Shown here: positions 7,204 through 15,090 of the stretch, piece after piece
How positions within the stretch are numbered: position 1 is the first letter of the stretch
How the letters are laid out: every line of letters begins with the position of its first letter
Source: Rhodospirillaceae bacterium
Lineage (GTDB): Bacteria > Pseudomonadota > Alphaproteobacteria > SP197
Direction of reading: 5' to 3'
DNA length: 17,705 nucleotides
Assembly: GCA_018700655.1 (NCBI GenBank)
Contig: JABIUG010000040.1
Location: 1 to 17,705, forward strand
The notes under the pieces: generated by a model
Databases searched by the model: none
What the model was told of the DNA's origin: nothing
Seen by the model: only the letters and a program-made list of their open reading frames with translations
Position numbers and translations under genes: made by a program

Positions 7204-7941
7204 ATGACCAGCGACACTGTGCTTTACGACTCCAGCGATTTCATCGCGACGATCACGCTCAACCGGCCAGACAAGCTCAATGCGTTGAGCCACGAACTGG
7301 GCGATGCCCTGCGTCAGGCCTGGCTCGACTTCGAGGCATCCGATGACCGTGTCGCTGTTCTGACCGGTTCGGGGCGCGCCTTCACAGCCGGGGCCGATCT
7401 CGATGGCGGCGGCGACATGTGGTCGATCACGCCGGGCGTCGGCGTCAAGCTGACCAAACCTGTGATCGCGGCGGTCAACGGCCTCACCGTTGGCGGCGGC
7501 CTCTGCCTCGTGCAGATGGCCGACATGGCGGTCGCGGCCGAAAGCGCCTGGATCAGTTACCCCGAAGCCAAGATCGGCTTCACCGGCGGCATCATCGCCT
7601 CACTGGTCTCGCGGATGCCCCACAAGGCCGCGATGGAACTGCTCATGACCGGCGAAAAGATGAGCGCCCAGCGCGCCTATGAACTGGGTTTCTTCAACAA
7701 GGTCGTGCCCGATGCCGATCTGATGAGCGAAACCCGCAGCCTTGCCCAAAAGGTCGCGGCCAATGCCCCGCTGGTGATCGCCGCGCTCAAACAGCTCGCC
7801 GATGAAGTGATGCCCAGGGGCCCGATGGAAGGTGCCGGCTGGGCCCGCCGCATGGTCGAAGCGACCTTTGCCAGCAACGACCTGCAGGAGGGGCTCGCCT
7901 CGTTTCGCGAGAGACGAACGCCGACCTTCAAGGGCGACTAA
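7204..7941 (+). CDS. Enoyl-CoA hydratase/isomerase (crotonase) family protein
   Basis: The product is 245 residues, slightly below the usual 255-265. Crotonase-fold enzymes act on acyl-CoA thioesters (hydration, isomerisation, hydrolysis). Seen: ITLNRPDKLNALSHEL at the N-terminus, the oxyanion-hole segments GRAFTAGADL and VNGLTVGGGL, ISYPEAKIGF with the acidic residue region, and MTGEKMSAQRAYELGFFNKVV. The ATG at 7204 was chosen over a TTG at 7192 because it matches the usual start just before the first strand; no clear Shine-Dalgarno is visible for either. Its 3' end overlaps the convergent GNAT gene by 14 bases. The loop after AGADL is short, so the exact reaction is open. Confidence 0.9.
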   Translation: MTSDTVLYDSSDFIATITLNRPDKLNALSHELGDALRQAWLDFEASDDRVAVLTGSGRAFTAGADLDGGGDMWSITPGVGVKLTKPVIAAVNGLTVGGGLCLVQMADMAVAAESAWISYPEAKIGFTGGIIASLVSRMPHKAAMELLMTGEKMSAQRAYELGFFNKVVPDADLMSETRSLAQKVAANAPLVIAALKQLADEVMPRGPMEGAGWARRMVEATFASNDLQEGLASFRERRTPTFKGD

Positions 7942-8470
7942 GGCCCGAAACCTCCGTATCGGCGACAAACAGCAGGCACTCGGCACCCCACGCCTTACGA
8001 CGCCCGGCAGCGCGCATGCCGATCTTTTCGGCGACGCGGACCGAGGCGGTGTTGGGGGCCTGGACAACAGCGACAATGCGGTGGAGCCCGGCGGTTTCCA
8101 GCCCGTGGCGCAACAGGGTTGCCGCCGCCTCACTGGCATAACCCCGGCCCCATGACGCGCGGGCAAAACGCCAGCTGATCTCGATGTCGGGCTCCCAGCC
8201 CGGCAGCGGGCGGATCGTGACCCAGCCCAGAAAACCATCCGGTGCCGCGCGCAGAAACACGCTCCAGGTGCCCAGCCCCGGCCCGAAGTCCTCGTCAAAG
8301 CGCGTTTTCACATAAGCCCGGTGCGCTTCGGGCTCGGGCACTGTGCCGTCGCTGATGTAACGCATAACCTCAGCATCACCATCCATCGCCAGGATGGCTT
8401 CGAGATCACCTGGCGCACTCTGACGCAGGGTCAGGCGTTCGGTGCTAAGGACGGGCAGGCGCGTTGTCAT
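7928..8470 (-). CDS. GNAT family N-acetyltransferase (RimJ/RimL type)
   Basis: The product is 180 residues from the ATG at 8470; a TTG codon directly before it could extend the frame by one residue. The N-terminus LSTERLTLRQSAPGD is typical of RimJ/RimL-like acetyltransferases, and the acetyl-CoA pyrophosphate loop is visible as ASWGRGYASEAA (about residues 105-116). VAEKIGMRAAGRR near the C-terminus is the usual last helix and strand. It follows the TauD-like gene by 26 bases and may be the last gene of that operon. Its 3' end overlaps the convergent crotonase gene. The acceptor, protein N-terminus or small amine, is unknown. Confidence 0.88.
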   Translation of the reverse strand: MTTRLPVLSTERLTLRQSAPGDLEAILAMDGDAEVMRYISDGTVPEPEAHRAYVKTRFDEDFGPGLGTWSVFLRAAPDGFLGWVTIRPLPGWEPDIEISWRFARASWGRGYASEAAATLLRHGLETAGLHRIVAVVQAPNTASVRVAEKIGMRAAGRRKAWGAECLLFVADTEVSGLSRP

Positions 8471-8496
8471 CAAGGCGACCGCAAGCCGCTATGCCC

Positions 8497-9540
8497 CTAC
8501 TCGGCGGCTTGCCGGTTGGGGTCGAAGATGGTGTTCTCGCGGCCATCGACATGCATGCCGTCCTCGCCGTAATAGCGCTTCTGATTTTCAACCAGCGGGC
8601 GGGCCGGCTGACCCTTGAGCCAGAGGCGCAGCAACATGCGGCGCTTCTCGATCTCTTCCCAGTCCTCGAACCCGGTACGCGAATGGAGCGTGGTGTAGTT
8701 GTTGATGAAACTCGCCCAGCCCGGCTCCAGCCGATAGCGGAACTGGATGTCCTCGCGCTCGGCGATCTCGCCGAACAGGGTCAACGCCTCGGCTTCTTTC
8801 TCGCCCAGCGGTTTGCCCAGTTCCTCGGCCGCCATATGGATGAACTCGCGCAGGAAGATGCACGAGAGCCTGCCGCCGGCATGGCCGAAGACTGGGACGT
8901 CGTAACTGGTGACGACACCTTCGCCCGGCGGCTGTTCGCCGAACCAGTGGTAGCGGTAGCCATGAAACAGCGGTTCCAGAAGGTCGGGCCTGGTGGCGGC
9001 AATCTCGTTGTAGATCGCGACCGAACTCGCCAGCCTGCTTTGCCCGCCCGATTTGGCCTGACGGATGCAGAGCAGCCCGACGATATCGTCGGAATCGGTG
9101 TGGAGGTTAAGCTCCTTGGCGCTGCGATAACCGCGCTCCTGGGTGCCCGGCTTGGAAACATCGGTGACGTATCCCAGCCGGTCGCCCATCGGGCTCTGGC
9201 TGACGCCACGGCCGAAATAGGTGCCCATCGCCCAGTAGGCAAGTGCCAGTTCCTCGTCCGACATTTCCTCGATCGGCCAGCCGCGCACCAGCAGCACACC
9301 ACGGCCATCCATCAGTTCATGATGGAGATCGTTGAGATCGCCCTCGATCTCGGGCATCGCGGTTTCATCGGGCGTCAGTTCCTGGAGGCCGTGTCCGGCC
9401 GCCCTGGCGCGGGCCACAACGCCACGCAAGGCATCGCGATGGTGTTCGGTCATGTCGAAGGAAACGTCATCGGGCCCCTTGAAGTCGCTGCCCTTCCAGG
9501 CGCTGGGATGATCGATGATGTCGCGGAAGATCTCTGTCAT
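8497..9540 (-). CDS. TauD/TfdA family Fe(II)/2OG dioxygenase (first copy)
   Basis: A complete protein of 347 residues. The ATG at 9540 has AGGAG about 8 bases upstream; the gene ends in TAG. The family oxidises taurine, other sulfonates, aryloxyacetates, gamma-butyrobetaine or similar substrates. The iron ligands are visible as H147 and D149 in LNLHTDSDD and H286 in TTLHSRTGFED, followed by R305 in LLRLWL for 2-oxoglutarate. VLLVRGWPIEEMSDEE is the typical N-terminal strand. It is clearly paralogous to the gene at 11936-12943 (shared KELNxHTDxxD, LLCxRQ and LHxRTxFE). It lies 69 bases after the metallophosphoesterase gene on the same strand. The substrate cannot be assigned. Confidence 0.92.
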   Translation of the reverse strand: MTEIFRDIIDHPSAWKGSDFKGPDDVSFDMTEHHRDALRGVVARARAAGHGLQELTPDETAMPEIEGDLNDLHHELMDGRGVLLVRGWPIEEMSDEELALAYWAMGTYFGRGVSQSPMGDRLGYVTDVSKPGTQERGYRSAKELNLHTDSDDIVGLLCIRQAKSGGQSRLASSVAIYNEIAATRPDLLEPLFHGYRYHWFGEQPPGEGVVTSYDVPVFGHAGGRLSCIFLREFIHMAAEELGKPLGEKEAEALTLFGEIAEREDIQFRYRLEPGWASFINNYTTLHSRTGFEDWEEIEKRRMLLRLWLKGQPARPLVENQKRYYGEDGMHVDGRENTIFDPNRQAAE

Positions 9541-9609
9541 GGCGTGTTCTCCTAGCCCCGATTATGCGCCCGGAGCGTGGCGGAATCCAAGCGGCAACAT
9601 GCGGGGTTG

Positions 9610-11706
9610 TCAGGCCTTTCCATCGCCATGAATCAGGATCGGCGAAGCGAAACCTTCTGCTTGCGAGACGGCAAGGACGGCATGGCCGCCTTTGCCGGCA
9701 AGGGGCGTCATGGTCCCGTCCAGAAGGTCGACCCGTGTCGCCGACCCTGCATCCAGGGGCACTGTGATCTCAGATACGCCGGCGTCTGGCAGCGCAAGTA
9801 CGATTTTACCCGCGCCTGACTGCATCACGACATAACGGCCACCGTCACAGGCATCCCCGTGCCCCGGTTTGAGCGGACCCGTGACGCTGTCCAACGCCGC
9901 GTTGAGATGCCGCACGACATGAAGCGGAGGACGCGGGTTGAACCGGCGGTCGAGCACCCCGGCCCGCGGGAAGTAACCGCGGTCGAAATCGATCAAGGTG
10001 TCGGCATAGACCGTGACATTGTCGAATGCCGCGGCCGCGGCCATCGCTTCGGCAATGCGGCCGGCGCTGACATGTTCATTGTCAAATCCGACAGCCGGGT
10101 TGGGCCCCGTCATGCGCAGGTGAACGGAAGCCGAGACACCAAGCTCGGTTGCGATCTCGCTGGCGCGGCTCACGGTCGCCCAGACCGGCATCTCCATGGT
10201 CATCCGGAAGACCAGCCCGGAAAGCGCACCGGAAAGCTCGGGGCGTTCGAGCAGGGAGGCCATCTGGTCCCGGTCGTTGGCCAGAAAACCCTGGTTGATC
10301 GCGTGATAGTACTTGCCCGCCTCGGCGCGCTGTTCATCGATCGAGCGCAGGCGAGAGAGATAAACCGGCAGATCGACCGCACGGGCCGCTTCACCCACCT
10401 GCGCGATGTCGCGCTCCAGCGTTTCAAAGTTGAGCCCGATCTCCCAGGCGTCGAGCACATCCTGATGGCGCTCGATCAGCGCACGGTGGTGGCGTTTTGG
10501 AGCGCCGAAGGTGAAGAGCGTGAAGCGGTGGCCGTGTTCGCGCAGCACGGCGAGACGTTCAACACGTTCGGGCACCAGCAGGTCCCGCATGGGAATGCGC
10601 ACACGGGCCACGCCCATCTCCCAGAGCGCCATCAGCGGATAGTCGTTGCGCACTTCCTTGCGGTCGAACTCGTCGAGCCCGCCGGTGGGGGGGATCTCGA
10701 CGGTCTCCATCCAGTTCTGGCGCATGTCGAAGCCGAAATCGTGGTGCCTGTTGAGGCGCGGATGAACCGGCTCGACGCGGGCGGGTGCCGACGGTTCCGC
10801 CGATCCCTCTTCAGCGACGGCGCCATTGGTGCGCACGACCTCGCAGACATGCCCACCCCTGTGCACATGAACCACGAAGTAGCCGAGTTTGGGTTTGTCG
10901 TTGCGCCCGTATTCGGCATCAGCCTCGGGCGCGACACGATGCATCTCGCTGTAGTCCAGGCGCACAAAGGCGGTCGAGGGCAGCAGGTAACAATCGGTGA
11001 CGCCGTGACGAAAGAACCAGAAATTGTGGACGTGACCGATAAACAGGGCCTCGACGGCGAACTCTTCGAGCAGACCAAGCAGCCAGCTGCGGCCCGGCTC
11101 GCCGATGTTGTCGTAGTTTTCTTCTTCGTCGGGCCGGGTGAAATAGGGCGGGTAGTGGCTGTGAAAAAAAATGCGTTGGCCACGATTGGCCGCCAAATCG
11201 GCTTCCAGCCAGGCGCGCTGCTTTTCCTCTTCGGCAAAGCCTGAGTTGATGATCTGCGCGTTGATGATGACGACATGGCAGCCGTCGTGGTCGAACGACT
11301 GGTATTGCGGGCCGAAATGCTGGTCCCACAGCGCCAGGTGATCCTCGTGAACGCGCGCGGCCGGCGCCCAGTCGTTGGGTTTGTCGCCGACATCGTGGTT
11401 GCCGGGCGTGAGATAGAGCGGGTGGTGCAAACCGGCGACGCCCTCGTGGAAACAGGCCGCCGCGCGGGCATAAAGGTCCGGGATGGCGGGCAAGGGGTGC
11501 ACGAGGTCACCGACATTGACGACGAAGGCGAGATCGCGGCCGTTGAGATCACGGATGACGTGACGTATGCGCCGGTTGGCCAGCCGGTTGGACTCATAGG
11601 GTGAATTGCAGTCGTCCTCGCCCTGGTTGACGTGGGTGTCGGTGATCACGCCGAAACTGAAGAGACGGGGGCCAAGCCCGTCGCGAGTTGCGGTCTCGTC
11701 GGTCAT
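9610..11706 (-). CDS. Calcineurin-like metallophosphoesterase fused to a C-terminal TIM-barrel-like region
   Basis: The product is 698 residues, more than twice a usual small phosphodiesterase. Residues about 14-235 form the metallophosphoesterase domain with all hallmark motifs: DTH (D23, H25), VNVGDLV (D67), PGNHD (N103, H104), FHSHYPPY (H182) and GHVHN (H225, H227). Known relatives hydrolyse phosphodiesters or monoesters with two metals. From about residue 325 (HHDFGFDMRQNWMETV) to about 610 there are repeated strand-helix units such as ARVRIPMRDLL and FTLFTFGAP, which I read as a TIM-barrel-like domain. A beta-rich tail of about 85 residues follows, as in some glycoside hydrolases. No signal peptide is seen. 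The start is supported by AGGGAAG upstream. The second domain's role is unknown. Confidence 0.88.
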   Translation of the reverse strand: MTDETATRDGLGPRLFSFGVITDTHVNQGEDDCNSPYESNRLANRRIRHVIRDLNGRDLAFVVNVGDLVHPLPAIPDLYARAAACFHEGVAGLHHPLYLTPGNHDVGDKPNDWAPAARVHEDHLALWDQHFGPQYQSFDHDGCHVVIINAQIINSGFAEEEKQRAWLEADLAANRGQRIFFHSHYPPYFTRPDEEENYDNIGEPGRSWLLGLLEEFAVEALFIGHVHNFWFFRHGVTDCYLLPSTAFVRLDYSEMHRVAPEADAEYGRNDKPKLGYFVVHVHRGGHVCEVVRTNGAVAEEGSAEPSAPARVEPVHPRLNRHHDFGFDMRQNWMETVEIPPTGGLDEFDRKEVRNDYPLMALWEMGVARVRIPMRDLLVPERVERLAVLREHGHRFTLFTFGAPKRHHRALIERHQDVLDAWEIGLNFETLERDIAQVGEAARAVDLPVYLSRLRSIDEQRAEAGKYYHAINQGFLANDRDQMASLLERPELSGALSGLVFRMTMEMPVWATVSRASEIATELGVSASVHLRMTGPNPAVGFDNEHVSAGRIAEAMAAAAAFDNVTVYADTLIDFDRGYFPRAGVLDRRFNPRPPLHVVRHLNAALDSVTGPLKPGHGDACDGGRYVVMQSGAGKIVLALPDAGVSEITVPLDAGSATRVDLLDGTMTPLAGKGGHAVLAVSQAEGFASPILIHGDGKA

Positions 11707-11765
11707 GGCGTCTTCCCTGTCTGCTCTGGCGATAAGCGGGGAGACTAAATCGGATCGTGAGAAGT

Positions 11766-11785
11766 TTGCACCACTCGTGGTGTAA
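11766..11785. promoter_or_regulatory. Dyad CACCAC-TC-GTGGTG, candidate operator
   Basis: A near-perfect 20-base dyad centred on CACCACTCGTGGTG, with outer TT/AA also pairing, lies about 60 bases upstream of the metallophosphoesterase start. The position suits a repressor or activator site. The loop of two bases is too tight for a good RNA hairpin, although a TTTTTT run follows at about 11788-11794 on the plus strand. No regulator gene is in the window. Operator status is inferred. Confidence 0.35.
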
Positions 11786-11819
11786 CCTTTTTTGCGTGAA
11801 TTCGATCTGGTTCATAGAG

Positions 11820-11884
11820 GTAGAGCAGATTCACGCGTTAAACCTGTATCGCAAGCGATCCAGACTTAACGCGATCTGCCCTAC
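11820..11884. repeat. 65-base intergenic cruciform repeat
   Basis: Nested inverted arms: GTAG/CTAC outermost, then GCAGAT (11825-11830) with ATCTGC (11874-11879), CGCGTTAA (11834-11841) with TTAACGCG (11866-11873), and an inner ATCGC/GCGAT. A three-base bulge on the left side and one mismatch are the only breaks. It lies 51 bases beyond the stop of the second TauD-like gene, where it may protect or end that transcript, but no T-run follows. Confidence 0.7.
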
Positions 11885-11935
11885 GCGCGCGACAACAGCA
11901 CGGGAAGAGGCCGGGTTACCGGCAGGCACCAGACG

Positions 11936-12943
11936 TCAGTTCGCCAGCGCCGGATCCTTGTAGGCGCGCATCAGGGCGTCTTCGTATCGCGCAACGCCGG
12001 GATGGCGGGGCCGGGGCGGGTGGCTGCCGTACCACAACCGATAAAGCAGACGGCGGTTGGCCGGATCATCGGGCAGCTCAAAGGCGGTGCGGGCATGGAG
12101 CATCGAGAGGTTGTCGAAAATCAGCGCTTCACCCGGCTGCATCGCGAATTCCAGCGCCACGCCGGGTCGGTTGGCGACCTGGCGGACAAGCTCGATTGCC
12201 CTGATCTCGCCGCCGGTGAGTTCCCGGCCCGTCGCTTCGGCGGCTTCGAGCATGAACGACTGGATGTAGACGCCCTGGACACGTCCGGCATGTTCGACCA
12301 GCACGGGCACGTCGAAGTCGCTTGCCGGTCTGGTCGCCTCGGGCGGCACCTCGTCATACCAGGCATAGGGAAAACCACGCTGGAGCAAGGTTAGGGCAGC
12401 TGGGTTTTCCCTGGCGATGATGGCATGCACCGCCGCCTGGCTCACGATCCGGCTCAGGCCTCCCGCGGCGCTTTGACGCACACACAACAGCGCCACGGTG
12501 TCGGCATGGTCGGTGTGGTAGTTGAGCTCCTTGGACTTGGTGTAGCCGCGCCAGTCGCGCCCGTCGTCGACATACTCGACCCGACCCATCAGGTCGCCCC
12601 AGCCGCTCTGGGAACGCAAGCGGCCGAGCTGTGCAGTCGCAAGATGCCAGCCGACAGCAGTCTCATCGTCGGAGAGCTCTCCGACCGGCATGCCGCGCAA
12701 CACGACTAGTCCGCAGCCCTCGGCGACTTCAGCATCGATCGCCGCCATGGTTTGCGCCAGTTCCGGCAGGGCGACATCGACACCCCACAGATCGGCCACG
12801 GTTTTGCCCTCACCGGCAATCCGGCGCGCGGCATCGACAATGGCGTCACGTTCGACGGCATTGAGATCGACCGCAAAAGCATCCGGACCTCCGACCTCTT
12901 CGCCAGTCCATGCACTGGCTCCTTCGATGCAGTCAGGCGTCAT
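11936..12943 (-). CDS. TauD/TfdA family Fe(II)/2OG dioxygenase (second copy)
   Basis: A complete protein of 335 residues, paralogous to the gene at 8497-9540. Iron ligands are H143 and D145 in ELNYHTDHAD and H283 in SMLHARTAFEL; R302 in LYRLWY is the candidate 2OG-binding arginine. The ATG at 12943 lies one base beyond the amidohydrolase stop (TGA-C-ATG), which implies translational coupling with that enzyme. The block VVLRGMPVGELSDDE matches the first strand of the family. The pairing suggests that it oxidises the substrate or product of the amidohydrolase, but which one is unknown. Confidence 0.92.
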   Translation of the reverse strand: MTPDCIEGASAWTGEEVGGPDAFAVDLNAVERDAIVDAARRIAGEGKTVADLWGVDVALPELAQTMAAIDAEVAEGCGLVVLRGMPVGELSDDETAVGWHLATAQLGRLRSQSGWGDLMGRVEYVDDGRDWRGYTKSKELNYHTDHADTVALLCVRQSAAGGLSRIVSQAAVHAIIARENPAALTLLQRGFPYAWYDEVPPEATRPASDFDVPVLVEHAGRVQGVYIQSFMLEAAEATGRELTGGEIRAIELVRQVANRPGVALEFAMQPGEALIFDNLSMLHARTAFELPDDPANRRLLYRLWYGSHPPRPRHPGVARYEDALMRAYKDPALAN

Positions 12944-12944
12944 G

Positions 12945-14474
12945 TCAGACCCTCGAGTTCATTGCGGTGTGGGGCTGGCGTTCGCCGTGGTCCCAGGCGC
13001 CATACCAGGCCTCGATATGGGGCAGCAGTTCCTGCGCCAGCGCATGGTCTTCCTGCGGGAACGCCTCCGCGGCCATGACACCGGCCAGCTCGGCAACCGC
13101 TTCGTCAAGGTTGAAGCGGGTCGGCTTGCCGTCATGCAGGACCCATTCGCCGGCAACCATGACATCGCTGACGTCCCCGCCTTTGGCCTTGTAGAGCACG
13201 AGATCGCGGCCCGAGACTTCCGGTGCGATCCAGGGATGGCTGGCTGCCGTCAGGTCGACCAGAACGAGATCAGCAGCGTAACCCGGCGCCAGACGGCCAA
13301 GCTTGCCGTCCTTCCTCATCAACTTCGCCCCGCCCTGGGTGGCGCAGCGCAGGATATCGGCCGGTTCAGGGGCAGGCTCGTGATAGCTCGGCGTGCGCGC
13401 CAGGCGCAAGGCCAGGCGCATCTCGGCAAACATGTCCTCATCATCGTTGATCGTGGTCGAATCCATGCCGATCGCCGTGGTGACACCGGCCTCCAGGAAG
13501 GCGTTGAGCGGCGCGATCCCGGCGCGCAGACGCAGGTTGCTCGAGGGGTTGTGCGAAACCGCCGTGCCGGTACCAGCCATCACCGCGATCTCGGCATCGT
13601 TCATCCAGACACCATGGGCGATCGAAAATCGCGGGCTGGTGAGGCCGATGTCGTGAAGGTGGAGCAGCATCGCGCGACCGGCGAATTTCGGACCCTGGAG
13701 TTTCTCGTAGAACGATTCCGAGACATGGGTCTGGATGTTGACGTCATGGCGTTCGGCGGCTTCGCCGATCATCTCGAAGAACCGGTCGGTGATCCAGGGC
13801 GGCCCGGCCGGGCCATACCAGACATCGACCCGTTCATCGTCGCGCCAGCCGCCGATCAGGTCTTCCATCAGCTCGATATAGGCCTCCGGCGTGACATGAT
13901 CATCCGACACCATGGAATGGGCGCGTGCGCGCGCCGCGAGATCGTCGGGCAGGGCCGCGAGAAAGTCCTCGTCGCAACTGCCGGGACCGACACCAAGAAA
14001 GCCCTGGTCCTTGATCCCCGGAGCGAAGCCACAGCGGATACCGATCTCGTCATAGGCGGCAAGCGCGCTCGCACAGTCCTCGGCGACCGCACGCTGATTT
14101 CCCGTGGGCGAATAAAGATCGACCACGGCGGTGACACCGCTCTGCAACAAACGCGTCGCCGAAAGCAGGATATCGAGGCGCGTCGGTGTCGGGCGCATCA
14201 GCCAGAGCGCCTTCAGCCAGCTTTCGAGCAGCATGTCGGGCCCGCCATGCTGGACATGACTCGCGGCCCCGCTGTGATGGTGCGCGTTGATCAGGCCGGG
14301 CATGACGGCGTAGCGCTCACCGCCGAAGATTCCGGCCTCGGGATGCTGGGCAGCCAGTTCGTCGAAGCTGCCGAGCGCGGCGATCCTGCCGCCTTCAACC
14401 AGGACCGCGCCGTTGTCGATTACGGCGCCATCTGCATCGGGAATGACCCAGCGTCCATGCACCAGCATCGTCAT
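12945..14474 (-). CDS. Amidohydrolase, cytosine-deaminase/SAH-deaminase (TrzA/AtzA-like) type
   Basis: The product is 509 residues with the full metal-dependent deaminase set: HxH (H65, H67) in PGLINAHHHS, H250 and E253 in QTHVSES, H287 in IAHGVWM, the SHNPSSNLRLRAGIAP block, and D338 in IGMDST. This subgroup usually releases ammonia from purine or pyrimidine rings, adenosine derivatives or triazines. The protein is longer than many of about 440-460 residues and has an extended C-terminal tail with AWYGAWDHG. The start ATG at 14474 has an excellent Shine-Dalgarno, GGAGGTGA. It is the first gene of a two-gene operon with the TauD-like gene. The real substrate cannot be told from these motifs. 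Confidence 0.92.
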   Translation of the reverse strand: MTMLVHGRWVIPDADGAVIDNGAVLVEGGRIAALGSFDELAAQHPEAGIFGGERYAVMPGLINAHHHSGAASHVQHGGPDMLLESWLKALWLMRPTPTRLDILLSATRLLQSGVTAVVDLYSPTGNQRAVAEDCASALAAYDEIGIRCGFAPGIKDQGFLGVGPGSCDEDFLAALPDDLAARARAHSMVSDDHVTPEAYIELMEDLIGGWRDDERVDVWYGPAGPPWITDRFFEMIGEAAERHDVNIQTHVSESFYEKLQGPKFAGRAMLLHLHDIGLTSPRFSIAHGVWMNDAEIAVMAGTGTAVSHNPSSNLRLRAGIAPLNAFLEAGVTTAIGMDSTTINDDEDMFAEMRLALRLARTPSYHEPAPEPADILRCATQGGAKLMRKDGKLGRLAPGYAADLVLVDLTAASHPWIAPEVSGRDLVLYKAKGGDVSDVMVAGEWVLHDGKPTRFNLDEAVAELAGVMAAEAFPQEDHALAQELLPHIEAWYGAWDHGERQPHTAMNSRV

Positions 14475-14546
14475 CAGCTCACCTCCGCAATTCCTTGCCT
14501 CAGGCTAGAACGGATTGGTGCCGGTGAACAAACCATCGCTGGAGCG

Positions 14547-14912
14547 TCAGTCCGCCTCGGGGTGGCGCTGCTGATGGCCGTTCACCAGATCGTCGAGCGC
14601 ATTCCCGGCAGTTTCAGCCATAAGGCTGAGCCCGAGCACATGACGCGCGGCGTTCAGGCGCTGGTCCTGCGAACAGGCATGCCAGTTATCGATGGCACTC
14701 TTGCGCCCGTCCTGGCAGCCGATGAATCCGGCATCGAGTTTGTCTACATTTTCGGTGGTGGCGCCGGCAACGACCCGGTCATGACCGCTGTTGCCCTTGT
14801 TCGAGATACACTAGGCAACATCCTCCTGAAGATGTTTTGTGTTGCAACTCTCCGCCACTGCGGACGCCGTCGCGGCGCATAGCACAACAAACCCAAGAAC
14901 AAACGCTTTCAT
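14547..14912 (-). pseudogene. Small secreted protein gene interrupted by one in-frame TAG
   Basis: An ATG at 14912 follows GGAGGAG at good spacing and begins MKAFVLGFVVLCAATASAVA, a clear Sec signal peptide with a probable cut after AVA. After 33 codons there is TAG (14811-14813). The same frame then stays open for 87 more codons, to TGA at 14547-14549. These codons have the G/C-rich third positions of a real gene and include NVDKLDAGFIGCQDGRKSAI and an amphipathic stretch near the end. The mature part has about four cysteines, which suggests disulfides in a periplasmic or exported protein. I do not recognise the family. One substitution would restore a 121-residue protein. It lies downstream of a divergent region shared with the ureohydrolase-like gene. 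Confidence 0.68.
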
Positions 14913-14971
14913 GGTCGTCTCCTCCATCCCCATCAGCCAGGCAAGTCTAGCCGGATTCACGCGGTGTGTTT

Positions 14972-15022
14972 TTGTTTGTTTGTATAGCCTCAGGCGCCGG
15001 GCGCGTGCGGCTAAACAAACAA
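14972..15022. repeat. CCTCAGGCGCCGG-end repeat within an inverted TTGTTTGTTT frame
   Basis: Bases 14988-15008 match 16186-16206 exactly over 21 positions, so this is the outer end of the same repeat family. It is bracketed by TTGTTTGTTT (14972-14981) and AAACAAACAA (15013-15022), with AGCC/GGCT inside, giving a large hairpin. The TAAACAAACAA string also occurs at 4097-4107 next to another copy. It sits in the divergent region upstream of the ureohydrolase-like gene. The rest of 14913-15090 shows no gene. Confidence 0.7.
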
Positions 15023-15090
15023 CCCCAACCGGACTCGCCTTCCCGCCCATCCTTTGAAACACTCACCGCCACACACCACAGGAGAAGACC

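Noticed and set aside
9859..11244. A 461-codon plus-strand frame
   Set aside because: It is antisense to the metallophosphoesterase gene, which carries all the family motifs. No domain is seen in the plus-strand product.
12690..14882. A very long open frame on the plus strand (about 730 codons)
   Set aside because: It lies mostly antisense to the amidohydrolase and the second TauD-like gene, both of which have complete motif sets. Its product is low in recognisable domains, as expected for a shadow frame in high-GC DNA.
4112..14912. Genome-wide reassignment of TAG to an amino acid
   Set aside because: The cupin, PhyH-6 and the first TauD-like gene end in TAG at sensible positions, with the cupin stop directly before the next gene's start. 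Read-through of only some sites remains possible.
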